From NCBI GenBank assembly GCA_041394705.1, contig JAWKHS010000027.1:29796-93795 (forward strand): 64,000 nt of DNA. Reading direction: 5' to 3'. This document shows, one piece after another, positions 9,306 to 17,549 of the stretch (within the stretch, counting starts at the first letter, position 1; each line of letters starts with the position of its first letter). Position numbers and translations under genes: made by a program. A model generated the notes under the pieces. It was not told the origin of the DNA, did no database searches, and saw only the letters and a list, made by a program, of their open reading frames with translations. Source of the stretch: Vicinamibacterales bacterium (GTDB lineage Bacteria > Acidobacteriota > Vicinamibacteria > Vicinamibacterales > UBA2999).

Positions 9306-9955
9306 TGCGACGGCCTTCCTGGCTCGGCGGGCCGGCGGCGGCCCTGGCGCCGCGCGACGCCTACGAGGCGTGGGCGGCCGCCTATCCGCCGTCGCCGCAC
9401 AACGCGCTGATGGCGGCCGAGCAGGCGGCGATGCTGGCCCTCCTGCCCGACGTGCGCGGCCGGTCGGTCCTCGACGCGGGCTGCGGCACGGGACGCTACC
9501 TGGCGGCGGTCGCGGCCCTGGGCGCGGGCCGGCTCACGGGCGTGGACGTGTCCGTCGCGATGCTGACGCGCGTGGCGGTGCCGGGCGCCGCCCGGATCCT
9601 CGGCGACCTCACCGCCCTGCCCCTGGCCACCGCGTCGATGGACATCGTGGTCAGCGGCCTCGCCCTGAACGACGTGGCCGCGCTGGATCTGGCCGTCGCC
9701 GAGATGGCGCGGGTGCTCGCGCCTGGTGGGACGCTGGTCTACTCGGTGATCCATCCGCGCGGCGGCCCGCTGGGATGGCGACGGACGTTTCCGTCCCCGG
9801 GCGGCGAGGCTGCCGTGGCCGGCTGCTGGCACCCGCCCGGTGCCCACGACCTCGCGTGCGCGGCGGCCGGCCTCGTCGTGGAGCGGCGCGAGGAGCCGCA
9901 CGTGAATGGCGTCGGCGCGGTGGCGCTGGTCCACCGGGCCGCGCGGGCGCGATGA
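9305..9955 (+). CDS. class I SAM-dependent methyltransferase (small)
   Basis: Methyltransferase of 216 residues, UbiE/ArsM-like in outline. Motif I is VLDAGCGTGRYLAAVAAL near residue 57, then TGVDVSVAML, and the post-motif LAPGGTLVYSVIHP near residue 140. The short C-terminus lacks a large substrate cap. It starts inside the stop of the last B12-type radical SAM gene and ends four bases before the amidohydrolase start. That places it in the middle of the biosynthetic part of the operon, where an O-, N- or C-methylation of the radical SAM product is a reasonable guess. The substrate is unknown. Confidence 0.9.
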   Translation: MRRPSWLGGPAAALAPRDAYEAWAAAYPPSPHNALMAAEQAAMLALLPDVRGRSVLDAGCGTGRYLAAVAALGAGRLTGVDVSVAMLTRVAVPGAARILGDLTALPLATASMDIVVSGLALNDVAALDLAVAEMARVLAPGGTLVYSVIHPRGGPLGWRRTFPSPGGEAAVAGCWHPPGAHDLACAAAGLVVERREEPHVNGVGAVALVHRAARAR

Positions 9956-9959
9956 CGCC

Positions 9960-11144
9960 ATGTGGTGGGACCGCAGCCTCACGTTCGTCAATGCGCGCGT
10001 CCTGGGTCCGGACGGGCACCTGGCGTCCACGCTGCGCGTGACGCGGGCGCGGGTGGACGGGCTCGGCGTGGCGCCCGACCGCGGCGACGCCGTCGTGGAT
10101 CTGCAGGGGGCGGTCGTGCTGCCGGGCCTGGTGAACGCGCACGACCACCTCGAGCTGAACACGCTGCCGCGCCTCAAGTGGCGCGACCGGCACGCGAACG
10201 TCCGCGAGTGGATCGCCGACTTCCAGCCGCGGTTCGCCACCGACCCGCGCCTGCGCGCGCTCGGCCCCGACACGCTGGACGCGCGCGTGTGGGTCGGCGG
10301 ACTGAAGAACCTGCTCGCCGGCGTGACCACGGTGTGCCACCACAACCCGTTCCACCCCGTGCTGCGGCGGCGCTTCCCGATCCGCGTCGTGCGGCGCTTC
10401 ACCTTCAGCCATTCGCTGCAGATCGACGGGGACGCGCTCGTGCGGGCGCACCACGCGACACCGCCCGACCAGCCATGGGTCGTCCACGCCGGCGAGGGCG
10501 TGGACGCGGACGCCCGGAGCGAGATCCCGCGCCTGCAGCGCCTCGGCTGCCTGGACGGGCGGACCGTCGTCGTGCACGGCGTCGCCGCGTGCCGGGCCAC
10601 CGCGCAGATGATGATCGAGGCCGGCGCGGGCCTGGTGTGGTGTCCCAGCTCCAACGACTGGCTGTTCGGCACCACCGCCGACGTCCGGCCGTTCGACGAC
10701 GCGGACCGGCTCGCGCTGGGCAGCGATTCCCGCCTGAGCGGCGCCGGCGATCTGCTGGACGAGCTCAGGGCCGCGTTCGCCACGCGCCAGGTGAGCGCCG
10801 TCGGCCTCACGCGGCTGGTCACGTCCGGCGCCGCCTCGCTGCTCCGCCTGCCCGACGCCGGCCGGCTGGCGCCCGGCGCGCCGGCCGACGTCGTGGTGCT
10901 GGGCGGATCGGCCGACGACCCGTACGACGTCGTCGTGGGAGCGTCGCGAAGCGACGTGCGGCTCACGATGGTCGACGGCCTGCCGGCGGTCGCGGATCCC
11001 GGCCTGCGCGACGTCTTCGCCGCCACGCGCACGCCCGCCATCGAGGCGCGTCTGGACGGTGCGCCCCGCCTCGTGGCCGACTGGATCGGCCGGCGCGCCG
11101 CGGCGCTGGGCGCGGCCGAGCCGGGCTTGGAGGTGGCGGCATGA
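9960..11144 (+). CDS. metal-dependent amidohydrolase (deaminase/chlorohydrolase-like)
   Basis: Hydrolase of 394 residues with the amidohydrolase TIM-barrel layout seen in guanine, cytosine and S-adenosylhomocysteine deaminases and TrzA/AtzA-like enzymes. The N-terminal beta part leads into LPGLVNAHDHLEL, placing metal ligands H61 and H63. Later come VVHAGEG, VVHGVAA and the catalytic aspartate in LGSDSRLSG (D256). The closing segment APADVVVL is typical. It would hydrolyse a C-N bond or deaminate a ring. The start was set at MWWDRS, four bases after the upstream stop; a longer in-frame start at 9906 would overlap the methyltransferase and adds no domain. It overlaps the next radical SAM gene as ATGA. 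An amidohydrolase inside a radical SAM operon suggests a nitrogen-containing intermediate. Confidence 0.9.
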   Translation: MWWDRSLTFVNARVLGPDGHLASTLRVTRARVDGLGVAPDRGDAVVDLQGAVVLPGLVNAHDHLELNTLPRLKWRDRHANVREWIADFQPRFATDPRLRALGPDTLDARVWVGGLKNLLAGVTTVCHHNPFHPVLRRRFPIRVVRRFTFSHSLQIDGDALVRAHHATPPDQPWVVHAGEGVDADARSEIPRLQRLGCLDGRTVVVHGVAACRATAQMMIEAGAGLVWCPSSNDWLFGTTADVRPFDDADRLALGSDSRLSGAGDLLDELRAAFATRQVSAVGLTRLVTSGAASLLRLPDAGRLAPGAPADVVVLGGSADDPYDVVVGASRSDVRLTMVDGLPAVADPGLRDVFAATRTPAIEARLDGAPRLVADWIGRRAAALGAAEPGLEVAA

Positions 11145-12178
11145 CGGGTCCGGCCGAAATCGTCCGTCGGGTCCGCGGCCGCGCCAGCGGACGCCTGCAC
11201 AGCCTGCCGATCCTGGCGCTCGTCGTCCACGGCGCCTGCAACTGCCGCTGCGTCATGTGCGACATCTGGCGCGCGAACGCCGAGGCCCGCACGCTCTCCG
11301 ACGCCGCCCTGGCCGCGCACGTCGACGCCATCCGCCGCCTGCACGTCCGGCGCGTCATGCTCACGGGCGGCGAGCCGCTGCTGCACCGCAACCTCTGGGC
11401 ACTCTGCGATCGGCTGCGCGCGGAGGGCATCGCCCTGACGCTCGTCACGACCGGGACGCTCGCGGCCCGCGACGCGGCGCGCATCGCGGCGGCCGTGGAC
11501 ACCGTGGTCGTGTCCCTGGACGGCCCGCCCGGGGTCCACGACGCCATTCGAGGCGTGCCGCGGGGCTTCCGGCGCCTCGCCGACGGGGTGCGCGCGCTGG
11601 GGACGGAACATCCACGCCCGCGGCTCATCGCCCGCTCGGTGGTCCAGCGGGCGAACCACGCCGTGCTCGCGTCCACCGTACGCGCCGCCGCGCAGGCGGG
11701 CTTCGACGAGATCTCGTTCCTGGGCGCGGATCTCACGTCGGCGGCGTTCAACCGGCCATCGCCCTGGCCGGCCGCGCGCGTCGCCGAGGTGGCCGTCGGC
11801 GCGGCGGATCTCCCGGCGCTGGCCGCCGCGATCGACCGCGTGGAGGCCGAGTGCGCGGAGGCGCTCGACGCCGGGTTCGTCGCCGGCGGCACGAGCGGAC
11901 TGCGACGCATCCACGCCTACTATGCCGCCGCCGCCGGCCTCGGGCCGTGGCCGGCCGTGCGCTGCAACGCCCCCTGGATCTCGGCCGTGCTGGACCCGGA
12001 CGGCGCGCTGCGCCCGTGCTTCTTCCATCCGGCCTACGCGCCGGTCGCCGGCGCGCTCGACAGGACGCTGAACGGTCCCGGCGCCGTGGCGTTCCGCCAG
12101 CGGCTCGACGTCGCCTCCGACGCCACGTGCCGGCGGTGCGTCTGCTCGATGTACCTGCCTCCGGGCGCCGACGTCTGA
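11141..12178 (+). CDS. radical SAM protein with SPASM-like C-terminus
   Basis: Radical SAM enzyme of 345 residues without a B12 domain. The cluster motif CNCRCVMC near residue 31 contains the CxxxCxxC spacing plus one extra cysteine. LTGGEPLLH follows near residue 75 and VVSLDGPPGVHDAIRG near 125. The C-terminal part carries further cysteines (RCNAPW, RPCFFHP, CRRCVC), as in SPASM or twitch domains that bind auxiliary iron-sulfur clusters. Relatives include peptide-modifying and MoaA/PqqE-like enzymes, but no precursor peptide was recognised nearby. It is the last gene of the operon. Its stop lies in the first copy of a 29-bp repeat, and the last residues (PPGADV) are coded by that repeat. 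Confidence 0.9.
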   Translation: MTGPAEIVRRVRGRASGRLHSLPILALVVHGACNCRCVMCDIWRANAEARTLSDAALAAHVDAIRRLHVRRVMLTGGEPLLHRNLWALCDRLRAEGIALTLVTTGTLAARDAARIAAAVDTVVVSLDGPPGVHDAIRGVPRGFRRLADGVRALGTEHPRPRLIARSVVQRANHAVLASTVRAAAQAGFDEISFLGADLTSAAFNRPSPWPAARVAEVAVGAADLPALAAAIDRVEAECAEALDAGFVAGGTSGLRRIHAYYAAAAGLGPWPAVRCNAPWISAVLDPDGALRPCFFHPAYAPVAGALDRTLNGPGAVAFRQRLDVASDATCRRCVCSMYLPPGADV

Positions 12179-12244
12179 GCCCGGCGCCTCCGGGCGCCGA
12201 CGTCTGAGCCCGGCGCCTCCGGGCGCCGGCGTTTGAGCCCGGCG
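12158..12244. repeat. three tandem 29-bp repeats forming hairpins
   Basis: Three adjoining 29-bp units start at 12158, 12187 and 12216. The first two are identical over the unit and the third has two changes. Each unit junction contains CGGCGCC-TCCG-GGCGCCG-type complementary arms of 7 bp, so a row of hairpins can form. They cover the stop codon of the SPASM-like radical SAM gene and fill the gap to the convergent glycosyltransferase gene, which suits a bidirectional terminator that has expanded by slippage. There is no T-run. Confidence 0.75.
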
Positions 12245-12262
12245 CCTTCGAGGCTCGCGCCG

Positions 12263-13402
12263 TCACACCGCGTCGGGCGCGGGCGAGTGGACCTCCGGCG
12301 CCAGGGCGCGATACAGCCGCTCCAGTTCGGCGGCCGACCACCGCACGTCGTGGCGAGCGACGAACGCCCTGGCGGCCTCGGCCATGGCTGCCCGGCGCGC
12401 GGGCGAGGCCAGGAGACGCGCGATCGCGGCGGCCATGCCCTCCGCCGTCGGCGGATCGACGGCCTCGGCCGCATCGGGCGCCCAGTCCGCCAGGTAGCCC
12501 ACACGCGTGCCCGTCACGGGCACGCCGGCCGCCGCGGCCTCCAGCACCGAGACGCCCGCCCCCTCGTGATACGACGACTGCACGTACAGGTGCGCCCGGT
12601 GGTAGAGCGGGACGAGCGCGTCCTGAGGCACGAACCCGTGAAAGGTCACGCGAGACTGGAGACCGAGCGCCGACGCCCGCGCCTGCAGTGCGCCGCCGAG
12701 CGTGTCTTCACCGGCGAGATCCAGGTGCACGTCGTGGGTGCGCGCCAGCAGCGCCACGGCATCGAGGAGGAGCGCCTGGTGCTTCACGCCGTTCAGCCCC
12801 GCCACCTGCAGCAGGCGCCACGGCGGTCCGTCGGACCGCTGTCGACGGGGACCGAACGTCGCGGCCTCGATACCGAGTGGCAGGACGACCGGGTCCAGGC
12901 CGAGCGCCCGCGCCTGTCGGGCCGCCTGCGCGGTGCAGACGTGCAGCCGGGTCGCCGCGCGGGCCACGAACCGCAGGGCCGCGCGGCCGCGCAGGGTGCG
13001 CTGGACGCCGTATCCGGCGGCAGGCACCGACACGAACTCGCCGCTGTCGCAGGTCACGACCGACGGCGCGCGCGCCGCGCGCGCGGCGAGGGCCGCGTGG
13101 AGGCCTTGGGGGTCGGCCCAGAACGCGTGCACGACATCGAAGGGCCCGTGGCGGGCGATCGCGCGGCCGAGTGCCCGCCAGACGGCCACCGGCGTCAGGC
13201 CCACTGGCGCCGAGGGCCGCCCGAGGTCGTGAACCTCGATGCCGCGCAGGCGGTAGGACGTGGGCGCCGGCAGGTGGCGCAGGACGAAGGCGTGCACGGC
13301 GTGCCGTTCGGCCAGCGCGGCGAGCAGGCCCAGGTACACCGGCACGACCTCGATCCGCCCGCTCGGGTGCAGCCCGCCCTTGAGGACGAACGCGAGCCGC
13401 AT
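12263..13402 (-). CDS. GT4 family glycosyltransferase
   Basis: Glycosyltransferase of 379 residues. The N-terminal acceptor domain opens MRLAFVLKGGLHPSGR. The donor domain has LLQVAGLNGVKHQALLLDAV near residue 195, then FHGFVPQDALVPLYHRAHL and the GT4 signature SSYHEGAGVSVLEAAAAG near 290 with its E-x7-E pair. It is the second gene of a two-gene minus-strand operon; its ATG overlaps the stop of the upstream glycosyltransferase (ATGA). Both are likely part of the same surface-glycan locus as the plus-strand genes on the left, transcribed toward them and ending at the hairpin repeats. Confidence 0.92.
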   Translation of the reverse strand: MRLAFVLKGGLHPSGRIEVVPVYLGLLAALAERHAVHAFVLRHLPAPTSYRLRGIEVHDLGRPSAPVGLTPVAVWRALGRAIARHGPFDVVHAFWADPQGLHAALAARAARAPSVVTCDSGEFVSVPAAGYGVQRTLRGRAALRFVARAATRLHVCTAQAARQARALGLDPVVLPLGIEAATFGPRRQRSDGPPWRLLQVAGLNGVKHQALLLDAVALLARTHDVHLDLAGEDTLGGALQARASALGLQSRVTFHGFVPQDALVPLYHRAHLYVQSSYHEGAGVSVLEAAAAGVPVTGTRVGYLADWAPDAAEAVDPPTAEGMAAAIARLLASPARRAAMAEAARAFVARHDVRWSAAELERLYRALAPEVHSPAPDAV

Positions 13403-14562
13403 CAGCGATCCCGCACCCGCGTCGTCGCGAGCAGCTCGCGGTAGACACCCAGGGTCCGGGAGGCGATCGCGGCCCAGCTCAGCTCCTGCTCGAACTGCGC
13501 GCGCACCCGGGTCCGCTCCGCCGCCAGGTCGAGCGACGCCATCTCGACGAGGGCCGCGGCCGCCTCGTCGACGTCGCCCGGCCGCCAGTACCGTCCACAC
13601 GGGCCCGCGATCGCGCGGAACGGCGGGATGTCGGTGACGACCGGCGGCAGGCCGCAGGCCATCGCCTCGATGAGCGCGTAGCCGCTGCCCTCGGCGCGGC
13701 TGCCGCTCACGAACAGATCCGCGGCGCCGTAGTAGTCGCCGATGGCCGCGTGCGCGACGCCGCCGACGAGCGTGACGCGGCCCTCGAGGGTGGGAGCGGC
13801 CGCGATGGCCGCCCGCAGCGCGGGCTCGAGCGGCCCGTTCTGGTAGACGAAGGCGAGGCGGGCGGCGGGGCGCACCGCCGCCAGCCGCTCGAAGGCCGCC
13901 AGCACGGCCAGCGGCTCCTTGCCGGGCACGAGGCGGCCGACCGAGAGGACCAGCGGATCGCCGCGCAGCCCGGTCCGCCGCCGGGCCTCGATGCGCGGCG
14001 CCGGGCGCACCCCGGTGCTGCTCTCGATCAGGCCGAGGACGTGCTGGCGGCGGAGGATGCCGGCGTCCTGCCAGGCCCGCGCCTGCGCTTCCGCCGTGAA
14101 GGACACGGCGTCGACGACACCGAGACCGCGTCGCCAGGCGAGCCGCCGCCACGCGCCGACCACCGATCCGTCCGGCGGCCGCGCGCCGGCGTGGTCCTGC
14201 ACGACGAGCACGGCCTCGCGCGCCGCCCGGCGCAAGGACGGCAGGAGCGCCGGGAACCCGAGGCCGTTGACGTGCAGGAGATGCGGCCGCGACAGCGCGA
14301 CGGCCTCGGCCACCGGCGAGGACCCCGTCCGCGCGGGCAGCACCGCCGGCCGCCCGTCGGCGACGAACACGTATTCGACGCCGCCGCGCTGCACCTGGCG
14401 GGCGCGGGAGTAGCGCTGCACGACCCGCACGGACGCGCCCGCCTCGGTCATCGCGTCGCACCAGCCGGTGAGCGTGGCATAGCGATCGAGGAGCGCCTCG
14501 GGCCCAGGGGCGGCCGGATCGAACGCCGCGTTCACCACGGTCAGACGGAGATCGGAGGGCAC
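13402..14562 (-). CDS. GT4 family glycosyltransferase
   Basis: Glycosyltransferase of 386 residues started at GTG (VPSDLRLTVVNAAFDP). No ATG lies earlier in a sensible position, and longer in-frame extensions read through low-complexity Arg/Ala sequence. Donor-domain features are SVGRLVPGKEPLAVLAAFERL near residue 205 and GSRAEGSGYALIEAMACG near 290, the GT4 E-x7-E element. A TACAAT box on the minus strand about 45 bases upstream can serve as its -10. It leads the two-gene operon with the downstream glycosyltransferase. The donor and acceptor are not identifiable. Confidence 0.88.
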   Translation of the reverse strand: MPSDLRLTVVNAAFDPAAPGPEALLDRYATLTGWCDAMTEAGASVRVVQRYSRARQVQRGGVEYVFVADGRPAVLPARTGSSPVAEAVALSRPHLLHVNGLGFPALLPSLRRAAREAVLVVQDHAGARPPDGSVVGAWRRLAWRRGLGVVDAVSFTAEAQARAWQDAGILRRQHVLGLIESSTGVRPAPRIEARRRTGLRGDPLVLSVGRLVPGKEPLAVLAAFERLAAVRPAARLAFVYQNGPLEPALRAAIAAAPTLEGRVTLVGGVAHAAIGDYYGAADLFVSGSRAEGSGYALIEAMACGLPPVVTDIPPFRAIAGPCGRYWRPGDVDEAAAALVEMASLDLAAERTRVRAQFEQELSWAAIASRTLGVYRELLATTRVRDR

Positions 14563-14606
14563 CCTTGCGTGCTCGACGTGCCGGCACGCCTCGCACCGAC
14601 CGGCGG

Positions 14607-14612
14607 ATTGTA
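14607..14612 (-). promoter_or_regulatory. -10-like box for the glycosyltransferase pair
   Basis: TACAAT on the minus strand, with transcription expected near 14600 and a leader of roughly 38 bases before the GTG at 14562. No clear -35 was seen. Confidence 0.4.
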
Positions 14613-14646
14613 CGTGCGACCGGCCGGATTGCGGGCGGAAGGGGGC

Positions 14647-14652
14647 TACACT
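14647..14652 (+). promoter_or_regulatory. -10-like box for the serine hydrolase
   Basis: TACACT about 58 bases before the ATG at 14710. A GGAGGTGGG ribosome binding site directly precedes that ATG. No convincing -35 was found. Confidence 0.35.
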
Positions 14653-14709
14653 TCCAGCCGCCGGGCCGGCGCCGCGGCCGCGGGCTCGAGCCCGGCGTGG
14701 AGGTGGGAC

Positions 14710-15960
14710 ATGCGGACGCGCATCGTGCTGTCGTTGGTCGCGGTCGTCGCCCTGGCGCCATCGATGCGCGCCGATCAGATCCCGACGGCCACCCCGGAAA
14801 GCGTCGGCCTGTCGAGCCAGCGGCTCGAACGTCTGGCCACGGCCATCCAGGACGAAATCGCGCGGGGGCGGATGCCGGGCGCCGTCGTCGCCATCGCCCG
14901 CAGGGGCAGGCTCGCCTACTACGAGGCCTTCGGCGCCCTCGATGCCGCGGCGAAGACGCCGATGCCCAAGGACGCCATCTTCGCGCTCGCGTCGATGACC
15001 AAGCCGCTGGTGGCAGCCGGCACGCTCATGCTCGCGGAAGAGGGGCGCCTCCTCCTGAACGATCCGGTGGGCAACTACCTGCCGGCGCTCGCGAACCGGC
15101 AGGTGCAGACCGCCTCCGGCCTCGAGCCGGCTCGCCGCCAGCCCACCCTGCAGGACATGCTGCGCCACACCGCCGGCGTGAGCTACGGCAACCGCGGCAA
15201 CTCGCCCCTCCACGCGCTCTACGGGCTGCGCATCAAGAGCGCCGCCACGCAGACGAGCGACGACTTCCTGAAGGAGCTCGGGGCCTTGCCGCTCTTCTTC
15301 CAGCCGGGCAGCGCGTGGGAGTACAGCTACGGCCTCGACGTGGCCGGGCTGGCCATCGAGGCCGTGACGAAGCAGCGCCTCGGGGCGTTCCTGCACGAGC
15401 GCCTGTTCGCGCCGCTCGGCATGGTGGACACGGCGTTCGTGCAGCCCGAGGCCAAGGCCGCGCGGATCGCCCGGCCGCTGGCGAAGGATCCGGACACCGG
15501 ACAGCCCATCACGTTCCGGCCGGCGACGGTGGCGTCGAAGTACGACTGCGGCGGCGGGTGCGCGTCTGGCACCGCCCTCGACTACCTGCGCTTCGCGCTG
15601 ATGCTGCTCGACAAGGGCACGCTCGACGGCCACCGCGTGCTCGGCAGGAAGTCGGTCGAGTACATGACGGCGAACCAGCTCGGGGCCGGCGTGGACGTGT
15701 CGCGGCTGCACGAGTTCGCGGTGGAGCACATGGACGGGTTCGGCTTCGGCCTCGGCGTGGCCGTGCGCACCGAGCCGGGGATCGCGGGCGTTCCGGGTAC
15801 GCCCGGCGAGTTCCTGTGGAGCGGCGCGCAGGGCACGATGTTCTGGGTGGATCCGAAGGAGGAGCTCGCCGTCGTGTACCTGGCCAGCACGCCGGGGCCC
15901 ATCCGCCGGCACTACCGCGAACTCGTGAAGCTGCTGGTCGTGCAGGCGATTGCAGACTGA
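14710..15960 (+). CDS. serine hydrolase, class C beta-lactamase family
   Basis: Exported hydrolase of 416 residues with a signal peptide at 1-21 (hydrophobic stretch IVLSLVAVVALAPSM, cleavage after RA). The beta-lactamase/DD-peptidase fold is shown by the S-x-x-K nucleophile motif SMTK (S95, K98), the HTAGVSYG element near 153 and the Y-S-Y motif at 205-207 in the place of YxN. Such proteins are esterases, peptidases or beta-lactamase relatives in the periplasm, and resistance cannot be inferred. It is divergent from the glycosyltransferase pair and convergent with the RraA-like gene, so it is probably a single-gene unit. Confidence 0.92.
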   Translation: MRTRIVLSLVAVVALAPSMRADQIPTATPESVGLSSQRLERLATAIQDEIARGRMPGAVVAIARRGRLAYYEAFGALDAAAKTPMPKDAIFALASMTKPLVAAGTLMLAEEGRLLLNDPVGNYLPALANRQVQTASGLEPARRQPTLQDMLRHTAGVSYGNRGNSPLHALYGLRIKSAATQTSDDFLKELGALPLFFQPGSAWEYSYGLDVAGLAIEAVTKQRLGAFLHERLFAPLGMVDTAFVQPEAKAARIARPLAKDPDTGQPITFRPATVASKYDCGGGCASGTALDYLRFALMLLDKGTLDGHRVLGRKSVEYMTANQLGAGVDVSRLHEFAVEHMDGFGFGLGVAVRTEPGIAGVPGTPGEFLWSGAQGTMFWVDPKEELAVVYLASTPGPIRRHYRELVKLLVVQAIAD

Positions 15961-15995
15961 GCGCCCGAGGGCGGCAGGCGGCCGGACGCGAGCGG

Positions 15996-16664
15996 CTAGG
16001 CCAGGCGCGCGCGGACCTTGTCGTTGGCGCCCGTGAGATCGCCGAGGCGCGTGCCCTCGCGGACGGCGCGTTCCCGTTCGGCGCCCCGGGCCTGCCGCTC
16101 GAGCGCCGCCGCCACCACGGCCTCGACCTCGTCCGGCGGCAGCACCAGCACGCCGCTGTCGTCGGCGAGCACGGCGTCGCCCGGCTGCACCACGGCGCCG
16201 CCGCACGAGATCGGCACGTTCAGGTACCCGCCCAGATCGTAGAGGCGCGTGGTGACCGGGGCGATGCCCCGCGCCCACATCGGGAACCGCGACGCCTCGA
16301 TCTCGGCCAGGTCGGTGCAGGGGCCGTCCACGATTCCGGCCGCGGCGCCCGCGGCCTTCGCCGCCAGGGTGACGGCGCCGCCCCAGCACGCGTGGCGGTC
16401 GTCGCCGAGGCGGTCGACCACCAGCACGTCGCCCGGACGCAGCAGCCCCAGGGCGTGGTGCAGCAGCGTGGAGTCGGGCCCGGGAATCGCCAGCGTGACG
16501 GCCGTGCCGGTCACGCGGTGGCCGCGCAGGAGCGGCTGGATGCCGCGCTGCATGAACCCCAGGTGCCGCCAGTGCCCCACGGTGGCCGTCTCCACCTGGG
16601 CCAGCGCGGCCAGCGCCGCCGAAGGCACGGGCGCCGGCATCGCCCGGACGACGTACGGCGTCAC
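15996..16664 (-). CDS. RraA-like protein (HMG/CHA aldolase family)
   Basis: Protein of 222 residues of the RraA/dimethylmenaquinone methyltransferase-like family. Members are either class II pyruvate aldolases for 4-hydroxy-4-methyl-2-oxoglutarate type substrates or RNase E inhibitors. Signature stretches are RPGDVLVVDRLGDDRHACWGG, GIVDGPCTD and PGDAVLADDSGVLVLP. The substrate loop GGxLxxxAxxxGxxGxVxDG is recognisable. The GTG start at 16664 overlaps the nitrilase stop (GTGA), which favours it over the internal ATG at 16640. It is the third gene after the HpaI-type aldolase and the nitrilase, so an aldolase role fits better than RNA control. Confidence 0.87.
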   Translation of the reverse strand: MTPYVVRAMPAPVPSAALAALAQVETATVGHWRHLGFMQRGIQPLLRGHRVTGTAVTLAIPGPDSTLLHHALGLLRPGDVLVVDRLGDDRHACWGGAVTLAAKAAGAAAGIVDGPCTDLAEIEASRFPMWARGIAPVTTRLYDLGGYLNVPISCGGAVVQPGDAVLADDSGVLVLPPDEVEAVVAAALERQARGAERERAVREGTRLGDLTGANDKVRARLA

Positions 16665-17500
16665 CGCGCGCCGACCGTCAGCATCTGGGTCCGGTGCTCG
16701 CTCATCGGGATGAGGGCGCGGACGCGGCGGATCTCGTCGGGCTCGACGCGCGCGGTCACGAAGCCCACGCCGTCGGACGCGCGCGCGATCACGTGGCCCC
16801 ACGGGTCGCAGACGAGCGAGTGGCCGTAGGTCTGGCGCACCGTGCCGCCGGCGTCGTAGGACCCGCACTGGCCCGACGCGAGGACGTAGGTCTGGGTCTC
16901 GATGGCGCGGGCCCGCAGCAGCACCTCCCAGTGGTCCTTGCCGGTCAGGAGCGTGAAGGCCGCGGGCACCACGATCACGTCGGCGCCTCCGCGCGCCAGC
17001 GCCAGGAACAGCTCGCTGAAACGCAGGTCGTAGCAGATCGTGCAGCCGACCGTCAGGCCCTCGAGGTCGTAGAGCACCACGTCGTCGCCCGCCTTGACCG
17101 TCGCCGACTCGCGGTAGGCATGGCCGTCGGGCGCGATGACGTCGAAGAGGTGGATCTTGCGGTAGCGCGCCACCTCGCGGCCCTCGCGATTGAAGACCAC
17201 GGTGGTGTTGTACGCGCGCGAGGCGTCGCCCGGGATGCGCTCCACCATGCTCCCGGCGTGGATCCAGACGCGGTGCGACTTCGCCGCCGCCTGCATGGCG
17301 GCGTACGCGGCGCCGCCCGGCAGCGGCTCGGCGGCCGCGACCCGGCCGGCGGACGGCCCGCCGTAGAACTCGAAGTACTCGGGCAGGACCACCAGGTCCG
17401 GACGGTCCATCTCGACGGCCCGCGCGATGAGTGCCTCGGCGTCGCGAAGGTTCTTCGGCCGATCGGTGCCGGCGTTGGTCTGAATCAGCGTCGCTTTCAC
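16661..17500 (-). CDS. carbon-nitrogen hydrolase (nitrilase superfamily)
   Basis: Amidase or omega-amidase-like enzyme of 279 residues. The catalytic triad is visible as E41 (VVLPEYFEFY), K115 (YRKIHLFD) and C156 (TICYDLRF), with the usual spacing of the nitrilase fold. It would hydrolyse an amide to an acid and ammonia, or less likely a nitrile. The GTG start has an AGGGGG site just upstream, and no ATG exists nearby. It lies between an HpaI-type aldolase and an RraA-like protein on one transcript, which suggests a catabolic route ending in 2-oxo acids. The closest relatives with this YRKIHLFD pattern are deaminated-glutathione or 2-oxoglutaramate amidases. Confidence 0.92.
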   Translation of the reverse strand: MKATLIQTNAGTDRPKNLRDAEALIARAVEMDRPDLVVLPEYFEFYGGPSAGRVAAAEPLPGGAAYAAMQAAAKSHRVWIHAGSMVERIPGDASRAYNTTVVFNREGREVARYRKIHLFDVIAPDGHAYRESATVKAGDDVVLYDLEGLTVGCTICYDLRFSELFLALARGGADVIVVPAAFTLLTGKDHWEVLLRARAIETQTYVLASGQCGSYDAGGTVRQTYGHSLVCDPWGHVIARASDGVGFVTARVEPDEIRRVRALIPMSEHRTQMLTVGAR

Positions 17501-17549
17501 TGGTGCCCCCTGATCTGGTCTGGCCCCGCCGTCCGCGGGTCGCTCGCCA

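Noticed and set aside
3516..12178. RiPP (modified peptide) cluster because of the SPASM-like radical SAM enzyme
   Set aside because: No precursor peptide gene, RRE domain or peptide protease was recognised, and the other radical SAM enzymes are B12-type with small-molecule precedents.
12158..12244. CRISPR-like array
   Set aside because: Repeats are directly adjoining without spacers, and no cas gene is near. The 58441 repeat is likewise spacerless and coding.
14710..15960. Antibiotic-resistance beta-lactamase
   Set aside because: The S-x-x-K family is broad, the YxN motif is YSY, and nothing in the context indicates resistance.
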